A stretch of DNA of 64,000 nucleotides from Ruminococcaceae bacterium D5 (GCA_900113995.1 FORK01000016.1:1-64000); one strand, 5' to 3'; positions 43,150 to 53,929 are shown, counted from the first letter of the stretch. Translations and numbers: made by a program. The notes: generated from the letters alone by a model not told the origin.

Positions 43150-43418
43150 GCGGAAAGATCGCGGACGGCAAAAGAAAATCCCCCCGTCCCATGCGTCATG
43201 GGACGGAAGGATTCCGCGTTGCCACCCAAATTGCCGGGGAGCTCCCCAAGCCTCTCGAACGCGTGGTAACGGGCGCGGCCCGCCGGCTCTTCGCCGGTGG
43301 CTCCGAAAGCGGAACGGAAAGTCCCCCACGCCGGTTTCCACCACACACCGGCTCTCTGAAAATGGTCCGGGCAGACCGCTTCTTTCTTCACTGCCAACCT
43401 GATATTCTGTTGGAATAC
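43150..43418 (-). promoter_or_regulatory. T-box riboswitch of serS
   Basis: The minus strand carries the T-box core GGGTGGCAACGCGGAA (about 43210-43230). A terminator stem follows (CCGTCCCATG with CATGGGACGG, then TTTTCTTTT). Upstream is the conserved AGAGAGCCGGTG of stem I. The core can pair as antiterminator. A TCC triplet is a candidate serine specifier but was not proven by folding. Confidence 0.9.
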
Positions 43419-43424
43419 TCGCTT

Positions 43425-43453
43425 ATTATACCCCTTTCCGGGCGCGTTTACAA
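43425..43453 (-). promoter_or_regulatory. Sigma-A promoter of serS
   Basis: On the minus strand TTGTAA, 17 bases, TATAAT; transcription would start just before the T-box. Confidence 0.8.
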
Positions 43454-43492
43454 GGGGGATTGCCGGATGTGAGGCAAAAATTCTTCTCTTTC

Positions 43493-44854
<1,362 letters not shown>

Positions 44855-44878
44855 CTAAATCGCGACTTATTGAAGGGA

Positions 44879-44925
44879 ATATTAGCACAAATTTTGAATT
44901 ATGTAAATATTTATAATTCAAAATT
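44879..44925 (-). promoter_or_regulatory. gdhA promoter with overlapping operator
   Basis: Minus strand: TTTACA (44902-44907), 17 bases, TAATAT (44879-44884). A perfect 13-bp inverted repeat AATTTTGAATTAT (44890-44902 with 44913-44925; 10-base spacer) covers the -35. Confidence 0.65.
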
Positions 44926-45080
44926 GTAGAAATGAAAAATTGAAGGGCGGAGAATTCTGAGAAAAATGTGAATGATTATAAAAATATAATATTCATTTGC
45001 AATATTTTATATAAAATCCTGCAAAACATATCCTCAATTCAGGAAGCACGTCAGTTTACAGAAAGGCCGTTTCGAAATAA
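44926..45080. other. AT-rich spacer
   Basis: Nothing recognised apart from low-complexity A/T sequence between the gdhA promoter and the serC terminator. Confidence 0.5.
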
Positions 45081-45124
45081 AACCGCGGCGTCCCCGCCGA
45101 TTCCGGCAGGGGGACGCCGCGGTT
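45081..45124 (-). terminator. Rho-independent terminator of serC
   Basis: AAACCGCGGCGTCCCC pairs with GGGGACGCCGCGGTTT around a G/C-rich loop. A-rich plus-strand flank. Confidence 0.85.
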
Positions 45125-45160
45125 TGGCAACAGGTTGTGCGCGGACCGGCTTCAAATGTG

Positions 45161-46249
45161 TCAGCCGTTTTCCTTCTCGAAGGCGCGCATATAGTCAACA
45201 AGCAGCTCCACGCCCTCATAGGGCATATTGTTATAGATCGAAGCGCGCATTCCGCCGAGCACCCGGTGGCCCTTGAGGGTCAGCAGTCCGCGTTCGGCGG
45301 CGCCGGCCACAAACTTGGCGTCGAGATCGGGGGAATCGGTGCGGAAAATCACGTTCATCATCGAACGGCAGTCCGGGCGCGCGCCCGCAATGTAGAAGGC
45401 GCTCTCATCGAGGAAGCCGTAGAGCAGGTCCGCCTTCTTTTTGTTGCGGCGGGCCATTTCGTCAACGCCGCCGATCGACTGGAGATATTCAAGGACCAGC
45501 ATGGTGACATAGATGCTCCAGCAGTTGGGGGTGTTGTACATCGAATCCTTGTCGGCCATCAGCTTGTAATTGAGCATGAGAGGGGTCTCCGCGGCCGGCT
45601 CATGGAGAAGGTCGTCGCGGATGATTACGATCGCCATGCCTGCGGGAGCAAGGTTTTTCTGCACACCGGCATAGAGCACCCCGAACTTGGAGACGTCGAT
45701 CGGCTCCGAGAGGATGCAGCTCGAGATATCAGCTACCAGCGGCACCTTTCCCGTTTTGGGGATGTAAGGAAATTTGGTGCCGTAAATGGTGTTGTTCATG
45801 CAGATATGAACATAGTCCGCCTGCGGATCAAGGGTCAGCTCCTCCTGCAGGGGGGTGTGATCAAAGGCGGTCGCTTCGCTGCTGCCGGCAATGTTCACCT
45901 TGATGAACTTTGCGGCCTCCTTGGAAGCGATGGTGGAAAAATTGCCGGAACGAACGTAATCGGCCGTCCCGTTGCAGCGCAGGTTGATTGGCAGAGCGGC
46001 AAACTGAAGCGAGGCGCCGCCCTGCATAAAGAGCACCTTGTAGTTCTCCGGAATCCCCATGACCTCGCGCAGCAGGGTCTCTGCCCGTTTGGAAATTGCA
46101 ATAAAGGGCTTGGAACGGTGGCTCATCTCCATCACGCTCATGCCGGTGCCGTTGTAATTGAGCATCTCATCGCGGCAGCGTTCCAGCACCGGGACGGGCA
46201 GCATCGAGGGGCCTGCCGAAAAGTTATAAACTCGGCCATACTGGTTCAT
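45161..46249 (-). CDS. serC: Phosphoserine aminotransferase
   Basis: 362 residues from the ATG at 46249 (GAAGGAGGAAC upstream). Fold-type I PLP enzyme: VYNFSAGPSMLPVPVLERC at the start, the cofactor Lys in GVQKNLAPAG, and HRVLGGMRASIYN near the end. Makes 3-phosphoserine from 3-phosphohydroxypyruvate and glutamate in serine synthesis; it may also act in B6 synthesis. No serA is adjacent. Own promoter and terminator. Confidence 0.95.
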   Translation of the reverse strand: MNQYGRVYNFSAGPSMLPVPVLERCRDEMLNYNGTGMSVMEMSHRSKPFIAISKRAETLLREVMGIPENYKVLFMQGGASLQFAALPINLRCNGTADYVRSGNFSTIASKEAAKFIKVNIAGSSEATAFDHTPLQEELTLDPQADYVHICMNNTIYGTKFPYIPKTGKVPLVADISSCILSEPIDVSKFGVLYAGVQKNLAPAGMAIVIIRDDLLHEPAAETPLMLNYKLMADKDSMYNTPNCWSIYVTMLVLEYLQSIGGVDEMARRNKKKADLLYGFLDESAFYIAGARPDCRSMMNVIFRTDSPDLDAKFVAGAAERGLLTLKGHRVLGGMRASIYNNMPYEGVELLVDYMRAFEKENG

Positions 46250-46302
46250 GATAGTTCCTCCTTCAAGCAATGCGGCGGTGCGCCGCCATCTTATCCCTAT
46301 TC

Positions 46303-46331
46303 AATATACGGCAATCCGCAGGCCAAAGCAA
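46303..46331 (-). promoter_or_regulatory. Sigma-A promoter of serC
   Basis: On the minus strand TTGCTT, 17 bases, TATATT. Confidence 0.65.
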
Positions 46332-46416
46332 GTGGAATCGGGGATTTTCCCTGCAAAAGTTGGGGAAAATCCTTCTGTCTCCCTACCGCGCCGGAGAAAA
46401 GCTGTGTGTATTTCCC

Positions 46417-46445
46417 TTGCGCGGGGCGCCCGGATGGCTTATAAT
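46417..46445 (+). promoter_or_regulatory. Sigma-A promoter of the M20 dipeptidase gene
   Basis: TTGCGC, 17 bases, TATAAT, about 31 bases before the ATG. Confidence 0.75.
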
Positions 46446-46476
46446 AAAGCCGTAATCCAACGGGGAGGGAATGCGC

Positions 46477-47883
46477 ATGAAACTTTCACCTGCCGAGCTT
46501 GCCCGGGTCGAGGGCTATCTGAACGAACGCCGCGGCAATATGGTTGACACCCTCTGCCGCCTTGTCTCGATTCCGAGCGTGAGCCGCGACGACCCCGATC
46601 CCGCGCATCCCTTCGGTCCCGGATGCCGCGCCGCCCTCGATGAGATGCAGAAGATCTGCGCCGAAAAGGGCCTCGTGATGGTCAATCACGAGAATTACTG
46701 CGGCAGCGTCCGCTATGGGGACGGAGAGGAAGAACTGGGCATTTTTTCGCATCTCGACGTGGTCCCCGCCGGAACCGGCTGGACGGGAGATCCCTTTCTT
46801 CCGGTGGTGGAGAACGGCTTTGTCCGCGGACGCGGCGCGATCGACAACAAGGCGGGCGCGGTGGTCGGCCTTTACGCCGTCGAGTGCCTGAGGGCGCTGG
46901 GAATCCGGCTGCGGCATGCGGTTCGGCTTTTTTACGGATGCAGCGAGGAGGACATGATGAACGATGTCCTCTACTATGGGGAGAAGGTCGGCTGGCCGAA
47001 ATTTTCTCTGATTCCGGACGCGGTGTTCCCGGCCGCCTTTGCCGAGAAGGGCATCTGCGCCGGGTATCTCACCTCCGGCCCCGTTGCGCGGGAGATCCGC
47101 TCTCTTCGGGCGGGGACCGTCACCAACGCGGTGGCAGGAGACTGCGTGCTGACCCTCGCGCCCGAGCACTTTGCGGCAGTGCACGCCTGCCGGACTGAGC
47201 GGGTCCGGGTGACCTTTGAAAACAAGGAAACGGTGGTGCGGGCTTCCGGCCTGGCGGCCCATGCCTCCCGGCCGCAGCAGTCGGTCAATGCCATCGCCCT
47301 CGCCTTTGATGTGCTGCTCGCTGCCGGTATCCTCCGCGGGGAGGAACGCGGGCTGATCTCCTTCTGGGCCAAGTGCCTGCACGATTTTTACGGCGGGGAG
47401 CTGGGAATCGCGCTGGACCGGGGAGAATACGGGGAGCTGACCATCATCGGCGGCACCGCCGCGCTGGAGGACGGCTGCTTCCGGTTTGGCTTCAACTGCC
47501 GCTATCCCGCAGGGGATTCCTGTGAACGGATCGTTCCGCAGCTTAGTGCGGTGTGCGGGGCGCACGGCCTCTCCCTCACCGTGGAGGAGGGGGTTGACGG
47601 CTTCTGCATGAGTCCCGATCACCCGCTTGTGACCGCTCTGACCGCTCTCGCCAACGAGCTGACCGGTGAACAGCGTGTGCCCTATCTGATGAATGGGGCG
47701 ACCTATTGCCGCGATATCCCCAATTCAATCCCGTTCGGACCTGAGATGGATCAGGATGCCCCGGCCTTTCCGGTCGGAAAGGGGGGAATCCATCAGGCGG
47801 ACGAATCGATGTCGATCGACGAGCTGGTGCAGGCGGTGAAGATCTATGTCGCGGCTCTCGTCGAGCTGGACACTCTGATTTAG
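46477..47883 (+). CDS. M20 family dipeptidase (PepV-like)
   Basis: 468 residues from the ATG at 46477, which has GGGGAGGGA at 7 bases; the ATG at 46471 is too close to it. Zinc peptidase: HLDVVPAG with the first His and Asp, [10 protein letters not shown] with the bridging Asp, the Glu pair in [19 protein letters not shown] and the late HQADESM with His. The length and the DAVFP segment fit PepV/Xaa-His dipeptidases, cytoplasmic enzymes that finish peptide breakdown. Own promoter; ridA follows 58 bases later. Confidence 0.88.
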   Translation: MKLSPAELARVEGYLNERRGNMVDTLCRLVSIPSVSRDDPDPAHPFGPGCRAALDEMQKICAEKGLVMVNHENYCGSVRYGDGEEELGIFSHLDVVPAGTGWTGDPFLPVVENGFVRGRGAIDNKAGAVVGLYAVECLRALGIRLRHAVRLFYGCSEEDMMNDVLYYGEKVGWPKFSLIPDAVFPAAFAEKGICAGYLTSGPVAREIRSLRAGTVTNAVAGDCVLTLAPEHFAAVHACRTERVRVTFENKETVVRASGLAAHASRPQQSVNAIALAFDVLLAAGILRGEERGLISFWAKCLHDFYGGELGIALDRGEYGELTIIGGTAALEDGCFRFGFNCRYPAGDSCERIVPQLSAVCGAHGLSLTVEEGVDGFCMSPDHPLVTALTALANELTGEQRVPYLMNGATYCRDIPNSIPFGPEMDQDAPAFPVGKGGIHQADESMSIDELVQAVKIYVAALVELDTLI

Positions 47884-47941
47884 CAAAACTCATTGCGAAT
47901 TGCAATTTTTATACAGTAAATTACAAAAAGGAGAAATTAAA

Positions 47942-48322
47942 ATGAAACAAATCATCGCATCCAGCAGTGCGCCCGGTGCAATCGGCCCGTATTCTCAGGC
48001 TGTCAGGGCGGGAAATTCCCTGTATATTTCGGGTCAGATTCCGATCGACCCCGCCACCGGTGAGTTTGCCGGGAGTGACATTGTCACTCAGACCCGCCAG
48101 TCCCTGAAAAACATCGGGGAAATTCTCAAGGCCGCCGGCATGGATTACGGCGACGTGGTCAAAACCACCGTTCTGCTCCAAAACATCGGGGATTTTGTCG
48201 AGATGAACCGCGAGTATGCCAAGTTTTTTGAAACCGACTGCCCGGCCCGCGCCGCCTTTGAAGTTGGTGCGCTGCCCAAGGGCGCGCTCGTCGAAATTGA
48301 AGCGGTCGCCTACAAAGAGTAA
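47942..48322 (+). CDS. ridA: RidA-family enamine/imine deaminase
   Basis: 126 residues from the ATG at 47942 (AAAAAGGAG upstream). The start [14 protein letters not shown], then [15 protein letters not shown] and the C-terminal [25 protein letters not shown] with the catalytic Arg, are diagnostic. Hydrolyses reactive 2-aminoacrylate made by PLP enzymes acting on serine or cysteine, which suits its place near serC. Cytoplasmic trimer by family. Confidence 0.95.
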   Translation: MKQIIASSSAPGAIGPYSQAVRAGNSLYISGQIPIDPATGEFAGSDIVTQTRQSLKNIGEILKAAGMDYGDVVKTTVLLQNIGDFVEMNREYAKFFETDCPARAAFEVGALPKGALVEIEAVAYKE

Positions 48323-48333
48323 TATTTTATAAG

Positions 48334-48368
48334 AAAAATCCGCCTCGGAGATACCGGGGCGGATTTTT
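48334..48368. terminator. Bidirectional terminator
   Basis: AAAAATCCGCCTCGG pairs with CCGGGGCGGATTTTT (one bulge), serving ridA and the converging gene at 48367. Confidence 0.85.
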
Positions 48369-49332
48369 AACGGTCTTCCTTTGCCATACGGGTAACAGCG
48401 AATTCAGACAGATCAGCGGTGACGAGTCCTTGGCTGCCCAGATAACGGTTCAGCATATCAAAGTGGCGGTACAGATCCGTAATCAGGGCGCGGTCGTTTT
48501 CCCTTCGCAGTTCCCGGAGCAGCGTACAGCAGGCGGCGCATGCGATGTCAACACAATGGGTGCTATTGCCGGCGGACGTTTTGTCGTATCCGCCCTTTTT
48601 GTCGAGTACCGCGCAGCAGCTGATCCACAATGGAAGAGTTGTTAAAAATTTTGGATGTTTCCAAACAAATTCTTCGACATTCTTTGCAAATTCGTCCGGC
48701 CGGAGAGCTCCCGCATACGCGCTCAAAAGCAGCTTTTGTTTCGGGGTAAAATTCTTTTCAGTTCCCAGAATTTTTGTGGTCAATCCCCCGAGATACAGTT
48801 GGTAGCAGTCGAACAGGGAATATTTCGTTTTGGTGGTGCTGGGGCCGTAATCCAAATAAAAGACAAACAGCTCAATCATCCTTTGCCGGAGCATGTTTTG
48901 GATTTCTTCATAATCCGGGGAGCCCTGCTGCAAAGAAATCAAAACCGCAGAATAACGGCCGTCTGTACAGGAAAGCCGCTCCCCCCTTGCCTCGGCTCTC
49001 GCAATTTCGAGGGACTCGGATACCATGTCAATCGTCTGTTCGAGATCCAGATGAAAGAGGGGAATTCCTTTTCTGACATATGAGGACTGATAATCCAAAA
49101 GCAGGGAAAGAAGCTGATCCAGATACCTCGCCTGACTTGAAGAATCGTTGGCCCGTCCGGCGGCATTGGCTTTTTGTTCCAACATTCCGATTGAAGCAAG
49201 AGCGGAATCGCGATATGTCAGGGCCTGCCGATAACAGTTCCTGCACAGTTCACTTGGCGGGCAGGGGAGTTCCTTCAGCCCCTTTCCGCACAGCTTGCAG
49301 TGATAAGGACGATTGCCGAACAGGTCAAACAT
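48367..49332 (-). CDS. Hypothetical protein with N-terminal zinc ribbon
   Basis: 321 residues. The N-terminus CKLCGKGLKELPCPPSELC followed by RNC gives two CxxC-like pairs, probably one zinc. The rest is helical, without membrane segments or a known domain, with further Cys pairs (SCC, ACAACC). Base composition is lower in GC than the genes on both sides, a hint of transfer. The ribosome site is modest. It shares the strand of the envelope locus and ends 13 bases after it, but nothing else links it to that locus. Function unknown. Confidence 0.6.
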   Translation of the reverse strand: MFDLFGNRPYHCKLCGKGLKELPCPPSELCRNCYRQALTYRDSALASIGMLEQKANAAGRANDSSSQARYLDQLLSLLLDYQSSYVRKGIPLFHLDLEQTIDMVSESLEIARAEARGERLSCTDGRYSAVLISLQQGSPDYEEIQNMLRQRMIELFVFYLDYGPSTTKTKYSLFDCYQLYLGGLTTKILGTEKNFTPKQKLLLSAYAGALRPDEFAKNVEEFVWKHPKFLTTLPLWISCCAVLDKKGGYDKTSAGNSTHCVDIACAACCTLLRELRRENDRALITDLYRHFDMLNRYLGSQGLVTADLSEFAVTRMAKEDR

Positions 49333-49345
49333 TTTAATACCCCTT

Positions 49346-51757
49346 TTAGTACAGACACTTCACCCATCGCAGCACAAAGCGGTTCTTTTTGCTCTCGCTG
49401 CGGTCGATCTGGTCAAGCAGATCATCGACCAGCGTCTCCGCCTCCGCCCGTTCCTCGCCGGTCAGCCAGTGGGGGCTGAAGGCGGCCTTTTCAAAGAGCT
49501 CGGTCATCCGGACGAGGGAATCACCCCATTGGGCGCCCCATTTTTCAGCGGCAGGTGCGGTGAGCTTCCGGATCGATCCGCCGGGGTCAGGCAGGCCGAC
49601 GGCCGGGAGCAGCTTCAGCAGAAACGAGGTCATATTGCAGACGGCCTGATTCGGGTCCTCGACCGCAAAGGAGCGTTCCCGGCGGGAAATCAGCCAATAG
49701 CGGCGCGCCAGCCAGAGGAAGAGGGCGAGCAGCAGCACCCAAAGCGGGAGAAGCCAGAAAAGGACGGCGGCCAGCGGATTGGTCTGCCCGGCCGGCGGAT
49801 CGGCGGGCGGGTCCTCCTCCTCGGGGGGCGGAGGCTCATCCTGCCCGCCTCCGGCGGAGGCTTCGGGCGGAATGCCGCTGCTTACCGCCTGCTGGTAGCC
49901 GGGAATTACGTCAAAGGGAAGCCAGCCCACCCCGTCGTGGTAGTATTCGGCCCATGCCGAGGCGTTGCCGGAGGGAACATATACGACATCGCCCGGCTCC
50001 ACTCCCTCGAGGTCCACCGAGGTGACAAGGTAGCCCTCGACATAGCGGGCGGGAATGCCGCAGTAGCGCAGCATCAGCACCGCGGCCGAAGCATACTGCG
50101 CCGCGTTGGCGCTCTGCCTCTCATAAAGGGTTTGGATCAGGCTGCCTTCTCCGTCAAAGCCCTTGGCGCGGGTCGAAAAGCTGAGCTTCGAGTTCAGCAC
50201 CGAGAAGATGGTCGATTTTGCGTCGGTGTAGCCGCGGTGGGTTTGTCCGGGGACGCCGGCTTCCCCGAGATCGGGGGCAAGCTGCCCGCGCTCGATGTCG
50301 GGAATTTCGGTGTAATTTTCATAAACAAAATGGCGGTAGCGCGCTTCCTCGGTCAGATACTTCGAAAGAGCGGCGGAGGGGGCGTCCTTCTGCTGGTCGA
50401 ACAGGGAGACAACCGCGTCGGCCTTGGAAAAATCCTCGGGGAGGATGGAAAACTCGTATTCAGCCTGCCCGCCCCAGCCGGGGCTGCAAAGCGAAGCCTC
50501 GGTGGTGCGGTCCGCATCGAGCAGGCCGTCGGTTTTGACGTCGGCCAGGCCGTAGGGGGCATAGACCGCCGACCGGCAGGCCGAGATGTTTTTGACGGTC
50601 ATCCGGTTGGCGCGTCCTTCATCGTAATAGCCGAGCGCCTCCGCCAGAGAACCGAGCTGGGTTTGGGGATAAAAGCCATTCTGGTGGAGCCGGTAAAAAA
50701 GGCTGTTGTATCCGGCGACGGTATTGCGTTCGAGCGCCTCCCACCCGGAGCCGGTAAAGCGCTGGCCAACATAGCCGCGCAGGTGCATCGGATAGGGCGC
50801 TTCAAAGGTGACCTCGAGCGCGTCCTTCATCGAGAGGCGGTCGCCGGGCCGGCTCAGATCGCCTTCCGGAAGGCCGGGCAGCATCTCCCCCTCGTAGCGC
50901 AACGTGTGAATGGCCGAGCGGACCGCTCCGCCGCCCCGGGAAAAGAAGCTGTCGAGCTTTTCCTGCGGGGAGCCGAGAGATACCAGCAGCAGGGAGCCGG
51001 CCAGCAGCGCAAAGGCCATCACCCCGGCCGCAGGCAGCAGAATGACGCCGCGGTCGGGTGCGCCGCCCTTGGCCGAAAGAGCGCGGCAGACAAGCAGCAT
51101 GGACGCAAGGCAGAACAGCAGCGTCCAGATGCCTCCGGTATCGGTGACTTCAAGCGGGCCGAGCACCGCGGCCAGCACCAGCAGCAGAGCGGCCGGCTGC
51201 CAGAGGGCGCGGCGCACCATCATGCAGCAGAGCAGAGAAAGAAGCAGCGCGAAGGGAATCAGAAAAAGAGTGGTGCAGACGAGAAATTCCTCCGGCTTAA
51301 CGGTTACAACATAACGCGGCTCAATGCGGGAGAATTCCGCGGCAAAGAGCTGCTGGATCTGGTTGACCGCGATCACCAGACCGTTGCGGGAACGCTCGGC
51401 GGTAAAAGCCCAGAGCAGCACCGAACCGGCGCCCAGGCCGCCGGCTGTGGCATATTTCATTTTTTTAGTAACCTGCGGCAGCGGCAGGACAAAATGGAAG
51501 GCGGCGATCGCCGCCAGACCGACCGCCGCCATCAGCGCGCCCGACGCGGGAAGCGCGAAAAGCCGCAGAAAGGAGCCGCCGCAGCCGAGAAAGAGCAGCA
51601 CCGAAAGCAGCGCGCAGCCCGCCGCATCCAGCAGCCCCGGAACGGGAGCGCTTTTGGGCGGCACGACCTTGAGCTGGATGGACCGGCTGTTTTGGGGCTT
51701 AGGCTGGGAATTGCCGCGGGGCCTGCGCGGAAACCGCGCCGGGAAGGACAGCTTCAT
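49346..51757 (-). CDS. Membrane transglutaminase-fold protein lacking catalytic residues
   Basis: 803 residues. Membrane helices at about 45-60, 72-92, 105-120, 158-180, 187-202, 208-225 and 238-262, then an extracellular region, a transglutaminase-like domain (about 500-625), a Pro/Glu linker, TM at about 661-684 and a cytoplasmic tail. In active relatives the core reads C-x-H-F-A and N-A-H-A-W. Here these are AAQYA (Ala552 for Cys) and NASAW (Ser600 for His); Asp616 in LPFD remains. It follows DUF58 and MoxR, the usual cluster. It is probably a non-enzymatic binder. Confidence 0.85.
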   Translation of the reverse strand: MKLSFPARFPRRPRGNSQPKPQNSRSIQLKVVPPKSAPVPGLLDAAGCALLSVLLFLGCGGSFLRLFALPASGALMAAVGLAAIAAFHFVLPLPQVTKKMKYATAGGLGAGSVLLWAFTAERSRNGLVIAVNQIQQLFAAEFSRIEPRYVVTVKPEEFLVCTTLFLIPFALLLSLLCCMMVRRALWQPAALLLVLAAVLGPLEVTDTGGIWTLLFCLASMLLVCRALSAKGGAPDRGVILLPAAGVMAFALLAGSLLLVSLGSPQEKLDSFFSRGGGAVRSAIHTLRYEGEMLPGLPEGDLSRPGDRLSMKDALEVTFEAPYPMHLRGYVGQRFTGSGWEALERNTVAGYNSLFYRLHQNGFYPQTQLGSLAEALGYYDEGRANRMTVKNISACRSAVYAPYGLADVKTDGLLDADRTTEASLCSPGWGGQAEYEFSILPEDFSKADAVVSLFDQQKDAPSAALSKYLTEEARYRHFVYENYTEIPDIERGQLAPDLGEAGVPGQTHRGYTDAKSTIFSVLNSKLSFSTRAKGFDGEGSLIQTLYERQSANAAQYASAAVLMLRYCGIPARYVEGYLVTSVDLEGVEPGDVVYVPSGNASAWAEYYHDGVGWLPFDVIPGYQQAVSSGIPPEASAGGGQDEPPPPEEEDPPADPPAGQTNPLAAVLFWLLPLWVLLLALFLWLARRYWLISRRERSFAVEDPNQAVCNMTSFLLKLLPAVGLPDPGGSIRKLTAPAAEKWGAQWGDSLVRMTELFEKAAFSPHWLTGEERAEAETLVDDLLDQIDRSESKKNRFVLRWVKCLY

Positions 51758-51778
51758 GGCCGTGTCCCTCCTTTCTGA

Positions 51779-52930
51779 TCAGACTATGAGATTCCCGAGC
51801 TCGTCGGGATAGGTCTTCGGATGAAACCAGATCAGGGTGTCGCTGGGAGCATCGTCCTTCCCCTTGGGACGGTCGGTGCAGCAAAGGACGGTCGTCCGCT
51901 GGTCCCCGGGAGGCGGGGAGAGCGGGCGGCCGACGCAGACCGCGAAGATGCGGGAATATTCGGGCGCAAGGAAAAGCTCCCCCGCCTGCTCGGTGCCGGG
52001 AATTCGTTCGCCATGTCCCGAGAGGGCGCCCGGCAGCGACATTGTCAGGTCGTCGATGTTCTGCACCGTCCGCCGTTCGATCGGACCGTCGCCCGTCTCC
52101 CACGCGACGGTATGGACGATCCCCTCGTCGAGCAGCGCCTGCGAGAGGGAAACCGCCGCTTCGGCGGCGGCGTCGAAGCAGGCGGGATGAGGGGAGCTGC
52201 CCGCGGGACGGCGCAGGTCGAACAGCAGAAGCAGCGAACGCTTGATGGGGCGTCCCGGCTCCCGGATCATCAGGTTGTCATATTTGGTGGTCAGCTTCCA
52301 GTGGATCTGACGCAGCGCGTCCCCTTCACGGTATTCCCGGATCTGGTGGACCTCGCTGACATCTTCACCCGCGCGGGCGGGATCATATTCCTCGCTCTCC
52401 TCAAGGGAGAGGTTCAGAAAGCCGGTCAGCAGCCGCAGCGGGAAGGTGTTGGGCAGCACCGTTGTGATGGCTCGTCCTTTTGCCGCGACCGGGAAGGAGA
52501 TCAGCCCGAAAAAATCGGCCGCCCGCACCTGTCCGGTTGAAAGCAGAATCTGCCCGCAGTGGCGCGAGCCGATTGAGAGGCTTACCTGCCTGGAGGAAAA
52601 AGGGGGCAGCGAAACGGCGACCAGTCGGGTAAACTGCTCGCCGGTCAGCCGGTTTTCGAGGGTCATGCGGCAGCGCAGCTGCATCAGCGGGAAGGGGCTG
52701 TCGTTTTTGACAGAAAGCTCCGCCGAAACGCCGCGGCGCTTGGGCGCAAGCTCCCGGGAGGAAAGACGAAGGCTGATCCGCCGGGAGGCAAGGCAGCTCA
52801 CCGCCGCCGAGGCTGCGAGCAGCAGCGGCAGCAGCACCAGCAGGGCGCGCAGCGCCGTGGAACCACCGAAGAGACAGAGCAGCAGAATCGAGACGAGCCA
52901 AATCGGCCAGAGCCAGAGAGGTGAAATCAT
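51779..52930 (-). CDS. DUF58 membrane-anchored protein
   Basis: 383 residues. Two membrane helices at about 5-22 and 27-48, then a beta-rich region and the DUF58 signature IREYREGDALRQIHWKLTTKYDNLMIREP at about 200-228, with a VWA-like fold after it (LLLLFDLRRPAG). It overlaps moxR by four bases and sits 21 bases before the transglutaminase-like gene. In characterised relatives MoxR and DUF58/VWA proteins act together as a chaperone-like unit on membrane or metal-dependent targets. Confidence 0.9.
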   Translation of the reverse strand: MISPLWLWPIWLVSILLLCLFGGSTALRALLVLLPLLLAASAAVSCLASRRISLRLSSRELAPKRRGVSAELSVKNDSPFPLMQLRCRMTLENRLTGEQFTRLVAVSLPPFSSRQVSLSIGSRHCGQILLSTGQVRAADFFGLISFPVAAKGRAITTVLPNTFPLRLLTGFLNLSLEESEEYDPARAGEDVSEVHQIREYREGDALRQIHWKLTTKYDNLMIREPGRPIKRSLLLLFDLRRPAGSSPHPACFDAAAEAAVSLSQALLDEGIVHTVAWETGDGPIERRTVQNIDDLTMSLPGALSGHGERIPGTEQAGELFLAPEYSRIFAVCVGRPLSPPPGDQRTTVLCCTDRPKGKDDAPSDTLIWFHPKTYPDELGNLIV

Positions 52931-53883
52931 CGGCGCGAGCCTCTGCCCGACGATCCCGAGACGGGGGCGGCGGTCTTTTCAAGGATTTCAGCGAGCAGGT
53001 CGGCGGCCGACCGTTCGGCAAGCCGGGCCTTGGAGCTGAGCAGCAGCCGGTGGGAGCCAACCTCCGGAAAGACATAGGAGACATCTTCCGGCACGACATA
53101 ATCCCGGCCCATGACAAAGGCGCGGGCCTTGGCCATCCGGCAGACGGCGAGCGCCGCGCGGGGGGAAAGTCCGAGCTGAATCGCCGGGTGGCTGCGCGAG
53201 GCCTGCGCGAGCCGGGTGATATATTCATAGATGGAGTCGGCCACAAAAATTTCGTCGGTCTGGCGCTTCATGGCAGTCAGCTCGGCGGCGTTGGTCACCG
53301 GATGGAGGGTGTCAAGCGGGTTTGCGGTCTGCCGGTCCCGCAGGATGTTGACCTGGCTTTCAAAATCGGGGTAGCCCATCGTCAGCCGGATCATGAAGCG
53401 GTCAAGCTGGGCGGGAGGAAGCACCTGTGTACCCGCCGATCCCACCGGATTCTGGGTTGCAATGACAATGAAGGGCTGCGGCACCGGGCGGGTGACTCCG
53501 TCGAGGGTGATGTGCCCTTCCTCCATCACCTCCAGCAGCGCCGACTGGGTTTTGCTTGAGGTGCGGTTGATTTCATCCGCCAGCAGCAGATTGGTCATTG
53601 CCGCTCCCGGCTTGTAGGCGAGCGCCCCGCCCGCCTTGTCGTAGACCGAAAAGCCGATCACGTCTGAGGGCATGCTGTCCGAGGTAAACTGCATCCGCTT
53701 CGAGTGGATGCCCAGCGTCTTGGCGAAGGCCAGCGCAAGGGTGGTCTTGCCCACGCCGGGGACGTCCTCAAGCAGAATGTGTCCTCCCGAGAGGATCGCC
53801 ATCAGCACCTTGGCAAGGATTTCGTCCTTGCCGATGATCACCGTCTGGACCTGCCGGAGAATTTCGTTGCATTTACTTGCCAT
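52927..53883 (-). CDS. MoxR-family AAA+ ATPase
   Basis: 318 residues, standard length. Walker A EDVPGVGKTTLA at about 38-50, Walker B LLLADEINR, sensor 1 IATQNPV, an Arg finger region QLDRFMIRLTMGYP, and the C-terminal lid LSPRAALAVCRMAKARAFVMGRDYVVPEDV. Cytoplasmic ring ATPase acting with the DUF58 protein. AAGGAGC precedes the ATG. First gene of the three-gene operon. Confidence 0.95.
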   Translation of the reverse strand: MASKCNEILRQVQTVIIGKDEILAKVLMAILSGGHILLEDVPGVGKTTLALAFAKTLGIHSKRMQFTSDSMPSDVIGFSVYDKAGGALAYKPGAAMTNLLLADEINRTSSKTQSALLEVMEEGHITLDGVTRPVPQPFIVIATQNPVGSAGTQVLPPAQLDRFMIRLTMGYPDFESQVNILRDRQTANPLDTLHPVTNAAELTAMKRQTDEIFVADSIYEYITRLAQASRSHPAIQLGLSPRAALAVCRMAKARAFVMGRDYVVPEDVSYVFPEVGSHRLLLSSKARLAERSAADLLAEILEKTAAPVSGSSGRGSRR

Positions 53884-53929
53884 TCCTGTGCTCCTTACCG
53901 TCCCCCGCGTGCGGCGGAAAAACCGCTTT

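Noticed and set aside
49313-51778. An 821-codon open frame on the plus strand opposite the transglutaminase-like gene
   Set aside because: It is the mirror of a real gene in GC-rich DNA. Composition is His/Arg/Gly/Gln-rich, with no ribosome site or domain.
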